DNA from: a bacterium
Lineage (GTDB): Bacteria; Desulfobacterota; JAPLJL01
Direction: 5' to 3'
Assembly (NCBI GenBank): GCA_028713675.1
Contig: JAQTNV010000019.1
Span: 1-60,187 of the forward strand
Length of the DNA stretch: 60,187 nt
Part shown: in pieces, positions 37,358 through 46,980 of the stretch
Position numbering within the stretch: position 1 is the stretch's first letter
How the letters are laid out: each line of letters starts with the position of its first letter
Notes under the pieces: model-generated
What the model was told of the DNA's origin: nothing
The model's input: only the letters and a program-made list of their open reading frames with translations
Databases searched by the model: none
Made by a program: the position numbers and the translations under genes

Positions 37358-38806
37358 TTAATTAATCGTCCAGGTATAGACCGCGGGGGTTAACTCCAAA
37401 TTGCCGACAGGGTCGGTGGACCGGACCCTGAAGGTATGGTCCCCGGCGGTCAAACTGCCGTAAACCTTCGGAGAAGAGCAGGTTTCCCAGGTTCCGCTGT
37501 CGATTCTACATTCAATGGTTGATCCCGCCTCGTTGGAATTGAATTCAAAATTCGCCGTGGTTTGGTTGGTCGGGTTCGAGGGCTTGGCGGTGATGGTGGT
37601 ATCAGGAGGCGTCACATCAATCGTCCAGGAATAAGATGCCGGACTTAGGTCAATGTTGCCGGCCGGGTCGATGGCCCGGACCGTAAAGGTATGCCTTCCT
37701 TCCATAATACTGTAATACCCGAAAGGCGAGGCGCAGTTTGTCTCCGATTCGCTATCGATCTGGCACACGAAAGTCGAGCCGGCTTCACTTGATTCAAACT
37801 GAAAAACAGCAAAGATTTGATTGGTGGGGCTGACCGGATACCCGATGATTGTGGTCTGGGATGAGGTCAGGTCAACCGACCAGGTGAATGAAGCCGGGCT
37901 GGGGTCGGTGTTTCCGGCCAGGTCCGTCGCCCGCACCTCAAAGGTGTGACTGCCTTCGGCAAGTCCGGAGTAGCTGACCGGGGAGGAGCACGCTCCCCAG
38001 CTTCCCCCTTCAAAACGGCATTCGAAGGAGCTTCCTGTTTCGTTGGCCCCGAAGACGAAATCCGCTGTTTGGGATTTGGCCCAGGCGGAGGGATTCTGCG
38101 TAATGTTGGTGTCCGGCGGGGTGGTATCAACCGTCCAGGAGAAGCTCGCGGGATAGGCGTTCATATTGCCGGAATCGTCCGTGGCCCGGACCTCGAAGAG
38201 ATAGTTTCCGTTCGCGAGTCCGGTGTAGAAAACCGGGGAGACACAGGCGGACCAGCCGGCCGGATCCAGCCGGCACTCGAAAGTGCAGATGGCTTCGGAG
38301 CAAATGAAATCCAAGGCGGCGTCCGTGGAATTGGATAAGGCCGAAGTATTGGAGGTAATGGTGGTGTCCGGGGGTGTGGTGTCGGTCTGGCCGTTGGCAT
38401 AGGCCTTCATTACGATTGTGCCGATGTCGTTGCTCTCCTGCTTGACTACGCTGAAGCCGGCAAGAGTCCCCTGGGCTATGATCTGGTCACCTGAATCCAG
38501 GCCATCCATGACGATGGCGCGGTTTTCTCCCACCGGGACCTTCTGGATAGCGAAGGACCAGCCGGTCTGGTCGAGGTTGGGGTAGGTTTGGACCAGGTCC
38601 GCCATGTCGTCGGCGGTTATGGTGGCCTTGAGGGTTACTACCCCGGCGAGGATGGCCCGGGGCCCCATTATTATCTCCTGGTTCGCCTTTACGCGCCAGG
38701 CGATTTTGAAGGTGATGGGGGCAGTATCTTCATCGTTGGCCTTCCCGCAGGCCCCGACCACCGACATGGTGACCAGGAGAGCGATCAGCGTGGTTTTCTT
38801 AATCAT
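37358..38806 (-). CDS. Lipoprotein with repeated Ig-like (FECRLDxGxWxxC) modules
   Basis: 482 residues. A lipoprotein signal ends VVGAC (Cys20). Residues about 30-135 are unassigned; then four Ig-like repeats of about 86 residues follow, each with FECR(I/L)DSGxWxxCxSPxxYxxLxxGxHTFxVRATDxxGNxDxSPASYTWTVD. Such modules are typical of surface adhesins; the paired cysteines should form a disulfide in each module. Function unknown. It is transcribed alone, divergent from the next gene. Confidence 0.8.
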   Translation of the reverse strand: MIKKTTLIALLVTMSVVGACGKANDEDTAPITFKIAWRVKANQEIIMGPRAILAGVVTLKATITADDMADLVQTYPNLDQTGWSFAIQKVPVGENRAIVMDGLDSGDQIIAQGTLAGFSVVKQESNDIGTIVMKAYANGQTDTTPPDTTITSNTSALSNSTDAALDFICSEAICTFECRLDPAGWSACVSPVFYTGLANGNYLFEVRATDDSGNMNAYPASFSWTVDTTPPDTNITQNPSAWAKSQTADFVFGANETGSSFECRFEGGSWGACSSPVSYSGLAEGSHTFEVRATDLAGNTDPSPASFTWSVDLTSSQTTIIGYPVSPTNQIFAVFQFESSEAGSTFVCQIDSESETNCASPFGYYSIMEGRHTFTVRAIDPAGNIDLSPASYSWTIDVTPPDTTITAKPSNPTNQTTANFEFNSNEAGSTIECRIDSGTWETCSSPKVYGSLTAGDHTFRVRSTDPVGNLELTPAVYTWTIN

Positions 38807-38981
38807 ATTTTCCGGTTTTCGATCATTTGTTGATTAATACTAATATTATAACCTACCACTCTCCGGCTCTAAAAATGGAGTATTTTAAACCGGTTATTAA
38901 CCAATTATATGGTTCTCATGTCAATTTAATCTAAAGATTATCATAATAATAAAAGCAAAGCGCAGAGGGTAAATATTAATA

Positions 38982-39971
38982 ATGGAAAAAATAAGGATAA
39001 CGAAATCGGTTTCGGGGATTTTCTGCGCCGGGATGATTTTCGCCTGCGGCAACGGGAATAATCCCCCGCCGGTTACGCACCAGATTCTCAAGGGGGTGAG
39101 CATTTCCCCCCTGAGTTTCTCAACCGCGGATGTGACCGCCTTCTTTGAAAAGGCCGCCGGCAATGGGGATATCATCACCTGGGCCGGCGACTGGAACGAG
39201 CTGGATCCTGCCGGGAGCGGGGCCCCCATTTTCCTGGCGGAGACGGCCTCAACTTACAAGTATGAACCGCTTACCATCTCGCAGTTTTTTATCCAGGATA
39301 CCGGCAGTCTTGTCCGTCCCCTCGATACAGCCAACAAGAATAATTACCTGGCTTACGCGGCCGGCTATGCCGAGAAATACCAGCCCGCTTTCATGGCTTT
39401 TGGGATCGAGGTGAATATCCTTTATGAAAAATCCCCGGCGGATTTTGATGACTTTGCCGCCTTTTTCAGCGAGGTCTACGACGCCGTGAAGGCGGTATCC
39501 CCGGACACCAAGGTTTTTACCGTTTTCCAGCTGGAAAAACTGAAGGGTCTTTCCGGCGGCCTTTTCGGGGGTGTGAACAATCAGCAATTGGCGAATTGGC
39601 TGCTCCTCGACAAATTTCCCAAATCGGACCTGGCCGCTTTTACTACGTATCCTTGCCTCATATACAAGGACCCGGCGGATATCCCGACTGACTACTACGC
39701 GGAAATCGTCTCCCATACCGTGAAACCGGTGGCCTTCACCGAGATCGGCTGGTATGCCGCGGCCAGTCCGGCCGGCTGGGAGAGCAGTGACGCGGAACAG
39801 GCCCGGTTTGTTGACACTTTTTTTGCCCTGGTTAAGGATGTAGAACCGGAGATGGCGATTTGGAGCTTTCTATTCGATCAGAATGCGGCTGAACCTTTCC
39901 GGACCATGGGCTTGTGCCGGAGTGACGGGACATGCAGGCCGGGGTGGGACGAATGGATAAAAGACAAGTAA
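38982..39971 (+). CDS. Lipoprotein with glycoside-hydrolase-like TIM barrel
   Basis: 329 residues. A lipoprotein signal ends IFAC (Cys22). The rest looks like a clan-A glycoside hydrolase: FMAFGIEVNILYE near residue 132 would carry the acid/base Glu, and PVAFTEIGWYAAAS near 247 the nucleophile Glu, at the ends of strands 4 and 7. A GH53-like (endo-galactanase) relationship is possible but unproven. The protein is short for a GH and lies near other surface lipoproteins. Confidence 0.6.
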   Translation: MEKIRITKSVSGIFCAGMIFACGNGNNPPPVTHQILKGVSISPLSFSTADVTAFFEKAAGNGDIITWAGDWNELDPAGSGAPIFLAETASTYKYEPLTISQFFIQDTGSLVRPLDTANKNNYLAYAAGYAEKYQPAFMAFGIEVNILYEKSPADFDDFAAFFSEVYDAVKAVSPDTKVFTVFQLEKLKGLSGGLFGGVNNQQLANWLLLDKFPKSDLAAFTTYPCLIYKDPADIPTDYYAEIVSHTVKPVAFTEIGWYAAASPAGWESSDAEQARFVDTFFALVKDVEPEMAIWSFLFDQNAAEPFRTMGLCRSDGTCRPGWDEWIKDK

Positions 39972-40108
39972 CCGGTAGCCAGTTGCCAGTAGCCAGATGA
40001 ACCAGATGAACCAGATGAACCAGATGAACCAGATAAACTAAATAGACCAGATAATATTATTAACCCTATGCTCTATGCCCTTTGCCCTATGCCATTCATA
40101 GATCAATT

Positions 40109-40600
40109 ATGATTCGTCCTTGCACTGAAAAAGATTTCAAGGCGATGTTTAAAGTCATCAATGACGCCGCGGAGGCTTATAACGGAGTCATTCCTGAGGA
40201 TTGCTGGAAAGACCCTTACATGCTCAAATCCGAACTCAGGATCGAGATCGATTCCGGGGTGATTTTCTGGGGTTATGAGAAAAAGGGGGAATTGCTGGGC
40301 GTAATGGGGATACAGCATGTCATCGATGTATCACTGATCAGGCATGCCTATGTCCGGACCGCCTATCAAAACCAGGGAATCGGGAGAAAATTATCAAAGC
40401 ATATTATGAATCAGACCAAGCGTACGCTCCTGGTGGGAACCTGGGCGGCCGCGGCCTGGGCGATTCGTTTCTATGAGAAAAACGGGTTTACCCTGGTGAC
40501 GCCGACGGCGGAAAAAGACCGGTTATTGAAAAGATACTGGAAAATATCGCCTCGGCAGATTGAAACGTCAGTCGTATTGAAAAAAGAGCCAAGGGCATAG
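40109..40600 (+). CDS. GNAT family N-acetyltransferase
   Basis: 163 residues from the ATG at 40109 (a TTG at 40082 lies in repeat DNA). GNAT fold: MIRPCTEKDFKAMFKVINDAA at the start, LGVMGIQHVIDVSLIRHAYVR (strand 4) near 70, the acetyl-CoA loop YQNQGIGRKLSKHI near 96, and WAIRFYEKNGFTLV near 128. The substrate is unknown. The bases upstream are shared with the mog upstream region. Confidence 0.88.
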   Translation: MIRPCTEKDFKAMFKVINDAAEAYNGVIPEDCWKDPYMLKSELRIEIDSGVIFWGYEKKGELLGVMGIQHVIDVSLIRHAYVRTAYQNQGIGRKLSKHIMNQTKRTLLVGTWAAAAWAIRFYEKNGFTLVTPTAEKDRLLKRYWKISPRQIETSVVLKKEPRA

Positions 40601-40774
40601 CCTCCGGCCCGTATGGGCCTACGGCCCGGAGGGAGCATAGGGCATAGGGCAAAGGTAATTTACGATTGACGAATGACGATTGTAGATTGGAAACAGAACA
40701 AACCTGATGAATTAAAGAACCCTTTTTCCCCGACACTGACACAGACACAGACACCGACACTGAACAGTCCAGAA

Positions 40775-41083
40775 CTATTTTTTGGGAATTTGGAAGTTCG
40801 CGCCGAACTTGTTTAGCATTTTATTGAATTCGTCGATCTTTTCGGGGGTGTCTAGTTTGGCTTCCGCGGGATTTTCGACCCAGAAAATTATGTTCCGGCA
40901 ATCCCTTTTCGCCTCTTCTACAAACTCACGGACTTTGGCTTTGTCGCCCGCCGCCAATTTCAGGATGTAGAGTAATACCTTTTCCGAATTTTCCACGGTC
41001 GAGAGCAGAGTAATAATCTCTTCCCGGCAGTCAGCTGCGAATTCCCGGCGGACATTTTCCAGCACGGATGAAGGCAGTTTCAT
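40775..41083 (-). CDS. Hypothetical helical protein
   Basis: 102 residues, mostly charged amphipathic helices (VRREFAADCREEIITLLSTV, VREFVEEAKRDCRNIIFW). No signal peptide, motif or recognised family. Normal codon use suggests a real gene. Flanked by low-complexity repeat tracts on both sides. Confidence 0.6.
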   Translation of the reverse strand: MKLPSSVLENVRREFAADCREEIITLLSTVENSEKVLLYILKLAAGDKAKVREFVEEAKRDCRNIIFWVENPAEAKLDTPEKIDEFNKMLNKFGANFQIPKK

Positions 41084-41267
41084 AGGGATTTTATAAAAGT
41101 TAATAGGTCATAGGTGATAGGTCATAGGTCATAGGTCATAGGTGAAAAAGGCTCTTAAGCTAACCATGGAGATCAATTTTTAGAATTTACCCTTTACCCT
41201 ATGCTCCATGCTCTATGCTCTATGCTAAAACGGACTAAATGGACACAATGGACACAATGGACCGTCT

Positions 41268-42965
41268 CTATTCCGGCGTTTGGTATAGCCCCTTCAAAGG
41301 AGCCAGGTAATTTTCCCAGACCCTCCCGTAGCGCTGGGCGTCGACCGCGGGCTTCTTCAGCATCTTCCGGCAGAACTCCACCTGCTCGGGCGTGCTGCTG
41401 GCCTTCCCCAGGAGCTGGAGCGCGAACTTGGAGAAGTCCCGGACCATGAAGTCGAACATCTGGTCCACCAGGTCGTTGTCGATCTTGTAGATCTTCGAAT
41501 TTTCCAGGATGAGCTGGGCGTAGACCACCAGGGTGAATATTTCCCCCAGGCTCATCAGGAAGTCGATATCCCTCTTCTGCAAGTCGTCCGGGGTGGCGGA
41601 GGTGAGGAACTCCCGGAAAACCTCGATCTGTTCCTGGAAGACCTTGACGTTGGGCAGGGGGAAGGCGTCGAAGGCCGGGCGGTAGTCGTGGAACTGGATC
41701 TTGCCCAGCCCCTTGGTCGGCCCCTGGCGGAAAAGGAAATCGTCGTTTTTGGTGTGGTTCTGCTGTTCCAGTTCGGGGAACTGGCCGGGATTGAAGAAAT
41801 AATTGGCCATGAACTTGACGATCAGGGCGATGTTTACGTGGACGGTGCCCTCGAGCCGGGGGAGCATCCGGATATCCCGGACCGCCATCTCGAAGTAGGT
41901 GTCCTTTTCCAGGCCCCGGGCGGCGATGATGTCCCAGAGCAGGGTGATCACGTCCTCGCCCTGGGTGGTGACCTTCATCTTCACTACCGGACTGAAGAGG
42001 AGGTAGCGCCGATCCTCCGGTGAGGCCACGCGCATGTAGTCGGCGGTCCGGAGGGCGAAGAGCTTCATGGCCAGGAGCCGGGTGTAGGCGTCGGTGAACA
42101 TCTGCTTCACGTGGGGGAAGTCGGTCACGTACATGTTGTAGAGCTTGCGGTAGGCGGCGTGGTTGAATGCCTCGTAGAGGGCGTGGGTGCAGATCCCGAT
42201 CGAGGCCCATCCCAGGTTGTACTTGCCGATGTTGACGGTGTTGAGGGCGGAATCCCAGGCCAGAGGGCCTTTGGAGAGGATGTCGGCCTCGGTTATGGGG
42301 TAGTCCTTGAGCTCGAAATTGGCCACGTAGTTCTGGGAATTGACCACATTCTTAACCAAGTTGTAGTTTCGGTTCCGGTAGTCGGCCGAGAAAAAGACGT
42401 ATTCTTCCTTCCCGGCGAATTTGCCGAAGGTTGAGACCATCGGGGCGGTGTTGCCGTTACCGATGTAGTACTTGGAGCCGTTGGCCCGGTAGGTGCCGTC
42501 CGGCTGGGGGGTGAGCGTCATCTCGGTCGAGTAGATATCGGCCCCGTGCTTCTGCTCGGAGAGCCCGAAGGCGAAGACCTCCCCCTCCTTTAAAAGCCGG
42601 GCCGCATTTTTCTTCAGCTCCTCGTTCGGGGACATCCAGATCGGGCCCAGGCCGAGGATGGTGACCTGCCAGGTGTACCAGTAGGAAAGCCCGTAGAAGG
42701 CGAGGATCTCGTTGAACTCGCAGATCCGCCAGGTGTCCCAGCGGCTGTCGGGCCCGCCGTAGGGCGTGGGGGTGAGGAGGGTGGCGAAGAGGCCCTCCTT
42801 CTTGTTGAACTCCAGGAAATCGGCGTACCAGGTCCGCGCGTGGTCGTCATCCTTGATCCGGCGCATGCCCTTTTTCTCGAAGAACTCGATGGTCTTCTGC
42901 ATGATCTCCCGTCCGCGCGCGTCCGGGTAGAAGCGGTTATGTTTCTTGGGATTGAATAAAATCAT
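41268..42965 (-). CDS. Large acyl-CoA dehydrogenase
   Basis: 565 residues, about 180 longer than classical acyl-CoA dehydrogenases; the extension is mainly C-terminal. Acyl-CoA dehydrogenase features: FAFGLSEQKHGADIYSTEM near residue 130 (FAD/substrate segment), YYIGNGN near 165, and a helical C-terminal domain (LLWDIIAARGLEKDTYFEMAVRDIRMLPRLEGTVHVNIAL) in the usual GxxG/EGT context. It should oxidise an acyl-CoA and pass electrons to an electron-transfer flavoprotein; none is nearby. GGAGG precedes the ATG. It appears to be a single gene. Confidence 0.88.
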   Translation of the reverse strand: MILFNPKKHNRFYPDARGREIMQKTIEFFEKKGMRRIKDDDHARTWYADFLEFNKKEGLFATLLTPTPYGGPDSRWDTWRICEFNEILAFYGLSYWYTWQVTILGLGPIWMSPNEELKKNAARLLKEGEVFAFGLSEQKHGADIYSTEMTLTPQPDGTYRANGSKYYIGNGNTAPMVSTFGKFAGKEEYVFFSADYRNRNYNLVKNVVNSQNYVANFELKDYPITEADILSKGPLAWDSALNTVNIGKYNLGWASIGICTHALYEAFNHAAYRKLYNMYVTDFPHVKQMFTDAYTRLLAMKLFALRTADYMRVASPEDRRYLLFSPVVKMKVTTQGEDVITLLWDIIAARGLEKDTYFEMAVRDIRMLPRLEGTVHVNIALIVKFMANYFFNPGQFPELEQQNHTKNDDFLFRQGPTKGLGKIQFHDYRPAFDAFPLPNVKVFQEQIEVFREFLTSATPDDLQKRDIDFLMSLGEIFTLVVYAQLILENSKIYKIDNDLVDQMFDFMVRDFSKFALQLLGKASSTPEQVEFCRKMLKKPAVDAQRYGRVWENYLAPLKGLYQTPE

Positions 42966-42987
42966 GAATCCTCCTTGCTTTTGGAGA

Positions 42988-43137
42988 TGGGAGATTGGAG
43001 ATGGGAGATAACAGTGTCCGTTCTGTTCCTAGTGTCCATAGAGTCCATGGGGTCAAAAGCTTAAGTTTAATTGATTTCTCAGACACTATAGACACAATGG
43101 ACACAATAGACTCAATGGACAATTTATTCTTCACGCC
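42988..43137 (-). repeat. ~150-bp dispersed repeat, copy 2
   Basis: The reverse complement reads GGCGTGAAGAATAAATTGTC at its start and matches 26346-26512 along its length with scattered differences. Confidence 0.8.
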
Positions 43138-43158
43138 TTACGCCTAACGTCTAACGTC

Positions 43159-44010
43159 TTACTTTTTCAGCTGCGGCAGCAGCGTAAGCGTCATCCCTTT
43201 CCCGTAGGTCTTGAGGTCGAAGCGGACATTTTCCTCGGTGGTGATTTCCTTCCCGGACTCATCCGTGCCCTTGGATTTTCCTTTCATTTCGTAGGCCACC
43301 ATGCCGCCGGGGACCTTGTCGGAGGTATAAAAGCTTACCTCGAAAGTATTGCCCTGCTCGGTTTTTCCGGTGATCTGAAGTTTCATGACGTCAAACCGGC
43401 CGGCGGGGGTCTGGATCGTGGCCTGGCTCATGCTGACATTCACGTCGGGTTTGGGCTCCTTGCCCTTCTCCGGTTTTTCGCCCTTGCCGCTTTCGGTCTG
43501 GTAAATATTTTCCTTTTCCAGGGGGATTTCCTCCGCGGCTTCGCCGGGGAACTGGGCCAGGAGCCGGAGAAGCTGGGCCTGCTTGGGGGCGAAGAGACCC
43601 TCGTAGATGGTGATGTCGCCGCTTTCCTGTCCGCGGACCTCCAGGTGCCACCATTCCTCGCCGGCCTGGGTCTTCTGGGCCAGGCCTTTTTTCATCCAGG
43701 CGATGTTGGTAGCGGGTTTTTCTTTTTTGTTGGCGGCGGCTTTGTACTGCCACTCGGTCCAGTCACCCACTTTATAAGGATGGTTGTCGAGGATAATCGG
43801 GGTCCCGTAGCTGTAGAATGCCATCGCGAAAGAGGCTTTGGCCAGAGCCTGGCGGAGGGGGGTGAGGAGCTTCTTGGCAACCGCCTCGCCGGCTTTCTCC
43901 CCGGCCGCGTTCATGGCCCGGTCGGTCACCTGACCAATAACCCCGGAGCAGCCCAGAAACAGCATTCCCGCGAACAGGACTCCGTATTTTCTCATGGATT
44001 TATTTACCAT
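43159..44010 (-). CDS. Lipoprotein of unknown function
   Basis: 283 residues. The start at 44010 follows TGGAGG. A lipoprotein signal ends LFLGC (Cys21). A helical GEKAGEAVAKKLLTPLRQAL segment follows, then a beta-rich domain (TEWQYKAAANKKEKPATNIAW, WWHLEVRGQESGDITIYEGLF) and a final part with FDVMKLQITGKTEQGNTFEVSFYTSDKVPGG, which resembles periplasmic proteins that bind hydrophobic ligands. No enzymatic motif. Function unknown. Confidence 0.75.
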   Translation of the reverse strand: MVNKSMRKYGVLFAGMLFLGCSGVIGQVTDRAMNAAGEKAGEAVAKKLLTPLRQALAKASFAMAFYSYGTPIILDNHPYKVGDWTEWQYKAAANKKEKPATNIAWMKKGLAQKTQAGEEWWHLEVRGQESGDITIYEGLFAPKQAQLLRLLAQFPGEAAEEIPLEKENIYQTESGKGEKPEKGKEPKPDVNVSMSQATIQTPAGRFDVMKLQITGKTEQGNTFEVSFYTSDKVPGGMVAYEMKGKSKGTDESGKEITTEENVRFDLKTYGKGMTLTLLPQLKK

Positions 44011-44125
44011 TTTTCCTCCATGACAAGGATAATCATAGAATTGATCCTGTATAGTTTAGTATATTTGGACGTAAGGCCATAGGCGAATGGGCAAAGAGCA
44101 TAGGGCATAGGGCAAAGCGCAAAAC

Positions 44126-44228
44126 TGAAAATCCCCCTCTATCCCCCTTTCAATAAAGGGGGATAATTTTATAGGGAGAACTTTCAAACTCCCCTCTTTA
44201 TTAAAAGAGGGGCTGGGGGAGATTTTCA
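44126..44228. repeat. ~100-bp MITE-like element, copy 2
   Basis: TGAAAATCCCCC and GGGGGAGATTTTCA form the ends; two internal hairpins (ATCCCCCTTT...AAAGGGGGAT and CCCCTCTTT...AAAGAGGGG). Orientation is opposite to copies 1 and 3. Confidence 0.8.
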
Positions 44229-44286
44229 AAACTCTTTGCTTCCTTCCTTTTTACTCTCTGCCCTCTGCCCTCTGCTCTATGCTCTT

Positions 44287-46980
44287 TTAGTGTGCCTCGG
44301 ACCAGTTGGGGCCGGAATTGATGTCCACCTTCAGGGGAACCCGGAGCTTGATCACGCCTTCCATCTCTTCCCGGACCAGTTCCCGGACCTGCTTCAGCTC
44401 TTTTTCCGGGACCTCGAAAACCAGTTCGTCATGCACCTGGATGATCATCCGGGCCCGGGAGCCGCTTTCTTTCAGCCTCCGCGCGATCCGGAGCATCGCG
44501 GCCTTGATCAGGTCGGCGGCGCTCCCCTGGATGGGGGTGTTGACCGCCATCCGCTCGGCGAAATTCCGGGTGTTCCGGTCGGGGCTTTTAAGCTCGGGGA
44601 GGGGACGGCGCCGGCCCCAGAGGGTCGAGACCGAGCCTTTTTCTTTGGCTTCGGCCAGCGTTTTTTCCAGGTAGCTTTTGACCCCCCGGTAGCGCTGGAA
44701 GTAATCGTCGATAATCGCCTGGGCGAGCTTCGCGTCCACCCCGAGTTCCTTGGCCAGCCCGTAGGCGCTCATCCCGTAGATGATCCCGAAGTTGATCACC
44801 TTGGCCCGGCGCCGGAGTTCGTCCAGGGATTCGGCCGCGTCTCCGAAGATCAGGGTGGCGGTGCGCTTGTGCACGTCTTCCCCCTTCTCGAACGATTCGA
44901 CCAGGATGGGGTCTTCGGAAAGATGGGCCAGGACCCGGAGCTCGATCTGGGAATAGTCGGCGGAAAGGAGCTGGCAGCCCTCCTCGGCGATGAAGGCCCG
45001 GCGGATTTCCCGGCCCTCGGGGGTGCGGATGGGGATGTTCTGCAGGTTGGGATCGCTCGAGGAGAGGCGGCCGGTGGCGGTCACGGCCTGGTTGAAGGAG
45101 GCGTGGACCCGGCCGGTCCGGGGATTGACCAGGCCGGGCAGGGCGTCGACGTAGGTGGATTTCAGCTTGAAGAAGTTGCGGTATTCGAGCAGGTTCTTCG
45201 GCAGGGGGTGGATCGCGGAAAGCTCGGAGAGAACCTCCACATCGGTGGAATAACCGGTCTTGGTTTTCTTCTTCACCGGGAGCTTGAGCTTCTCGAAGAG
45301 GATCTCGGCCAGCTGCTTGGGCGAATTGATGTTGAACTCCTCCCCGGCCAGGCGGTGGATCTCGTCCTCCCGGATCTTGAGCTCAACGGCGAATTCGGCG
45401 GAGAGCTTTTTCAGGAGCTCCAGGTCGAGCTTGACCCCGGCCCACTCCATTTCGGCCAGGACGGGGATCAGGGGCAGCTCGAGCTCCCGGAAAAGCCCGT
45501 CCAGGTTTTCTTCCTTTAATTTCTTTTCCAGGAGGCCGGAGAGGATCAGGGCCAGGTCGGCGTCCTCGCCGGAATACACCGTGGCCCGCTCCACCTCGAC
45601 CTCGTCGAAGCTCCGCCGGGGCTGCTTTTTCCCCTCCGTGCCGGTGACTTCCTTGTAAGAGATGATGGTATGGCCCAGGTATTCCAGGGCCAGCTCCGAG
45701 AGGCCGTGGATGGCCTTCCCGGGATTGAGGAGGTAGGAAGCCACCATCGGGTCGAAGCTGATCCCGGCCAGGGTGACCCCGTAATTCTTGAAAACCTCGT
45801 AGTCATACTTGATGTTCTGCCCCACTTTCGGGATCGCCGGATTTTCCAGGATGGGCTTGAGCTTCGCGAGCACCAGGTCGCGGGAAAGCTGGCGGGGGAC
45901 GCCCAGGTAGCGGTGGGCGACGGGGATATAAAAGGCTTCGTGCTCCTTCAGGGAAAGAGAAATCCCCACGATCTCGGCCCCCACGGGGGTCACGCCCGGG
46001 ATCTGGGGGTTGACCGTCTCGAGGTCGACCGAGAGCCGGGGGGCCGGCGGGATTTCCCGGAGGACCCGGTCCAGCTCCTCTTCGGCCAGGATGGTTTTGT
46101 ATTCCTGGTAGGAGATGGTTTTTTCCGGCGCGAGCTCGCGGGAGAAGCGGGTGAACTCGAATTCCCGGAAAAGCTCGGAGAGCTGGGCCCGGTCCGGTTC
46201 GGCCGGCACCAGACCGTCGAGCGAAACCTGGATGGGCGCGTTGTCCGCCAGGGTGGCGAGTTTTTTCGAGAGCCGGGCGTCCTCGGCGTGTTCGCGCAGG
46301 TTTTTCCTTTTCTTGTCCCCGGTGATCCGGTCCAGGTTTTCCAGGACCCCCTCGATCGAGCCGAAGGCCTGGATCAGCTCCGTGGCGGTTTTCCCGCCGA
46401 TCCCGGGCACCCCGGGGATGTTGTCGATCGCGTCGCCGGCCAGGCCCAGGACCTCGATCACCTGGTCCGGCCCCACGCCGAATTTTTCCCGGACTTCGCC
46501 GGGACCGGAGAACTTTTCCTTCATCGGGTCGTAGAGCCGGACCCGTTCGGAAACGAGCTGCATCAGGTCCTTGTCGCCCGTGACCACCACGCATTCGAGG
46601 CCGGGGGCGTCGAGTTTTTTCACCAGGGTGGCGATCAGGTCGTCCGCCTCGTAGCCCTCGAGGGAGATGGCGGGGATGCGGAAGGCCTTGACCACCTCGT
46701 GGATCCGGGGGATCTGGGGGATGAGCTCGTCCGGCATGGGGGGGCGGTTGGCCTTGTACTCGCGGAAGAGACCGTCCCGGAAGGTCGGCCCCTTGCTGTC
46801 GAACACGATGGCGAAATAGTCGGGCTTCACCTCCCGGAGGATTTTCAGGATCATCCCGACGAACCCGTAAATGGCGTTGGTGGGAACCCCCTTGGAGGTG
46901 CGGAGGTCGCGGATGGCGTGAAAGGCCCGGTAGATGTAGGAACTGCCGTCGATGAGATAGAGTTTCTTTGGAGAGGCCAT
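44287..46980 (-). CDS. polA: DNA polymerase I
   Basis: 897 residues, full length. It fills gaps and removes primers. 5'-3' exonuclease domain at residues 1-290 (LYLIDGSSYIYRAFHAIR, VVTGDKDLMQLV, VPGIGGKTATELI). 3'-5' proofreading domain about 310-490 with intact acids: DLET, VGQNIKYD and the YSGED pattern. Polymerase domain with motif A DYSQIELRVLAHLSEDP (near 680), motif B RRRAKVINFGIIYGMSAYG (near 730) and motif C IIQVHDELVFEVPE (near 855). So all three activities look intact. The long antisense frames across this gene are shadows. Confidence 0.97.
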   Translation of the reverse strand: MASPKKLYLIDGSSYIYRAFHAIRDLRTSKGVPTNAIYGFVGMILKILREVKPDYFAIVFDSKGPTFRDGLFREYKANRPPMPDELIPQIPRIHEVVKAFRIPAISLEGYEADDLIATLVKKLDAPGLECVVVTGDKDLMQLVSERVRLYDPMKEKFSGPGEVREKFGVGPDQVIEVLGLAGDAIDNIPGVPGIGGKTATELIQAFGSIEGVLENLDRITGDKKRKNLREHAEDARLSKKLATLADNAPIQVSLDGLVPAEPDRAQLSELFREFEFTRFSRELAPEKTISYQEYKTILAEEELDRVLREIPPAPRLSVDLETVNPQIPGVTPVGAEIVGISLSLKEHEAFYIPVAHRYLGVPRQLSRDLVLAKLKPILENPAIPKVGQNIKYDYEVFKNYGVTLAGISFDPMVASYLLNPGKAIHGLSELALEYLGHTIISYKEVTGTEGKKQPRRSFDEVEVERATVYSGEDADLALILSGLLEKKLKEENLDGLFRELELPLIPVLAEMEWAGVKLDLELLKKLSAEFAVELKIREDEIHRLAGEEFNINSPKQLAEILFEKLKLPVKKKTKTGYSTDVEVLSELSAIHPLPKNLLEYRNFFKLKSTYVDALPGLVNPRTGRVHASFNQAVTATGRLSSSDPNLQNIPIRTPEGREIRRAFIAEEGCQLLSADYSQIELRVLAHLSEDPILVESFEKGEDVHKRTATLIFGDAAESLDELRRRAKVINFGIIYGMSAYGLAKELGVDAKLAQAIIDDYFQRYRGVKSYLEKTLAEAKEKGSVSTLWGRRRPLPELKSPDRNTRNFAERMAVNTPIQGSAADLIKAAMLRIARRLKESGSRARMIIQVHDELVFEVPEKELKQVRELVREEMEGVIKLRVPLKVDINSGPNWSEAH

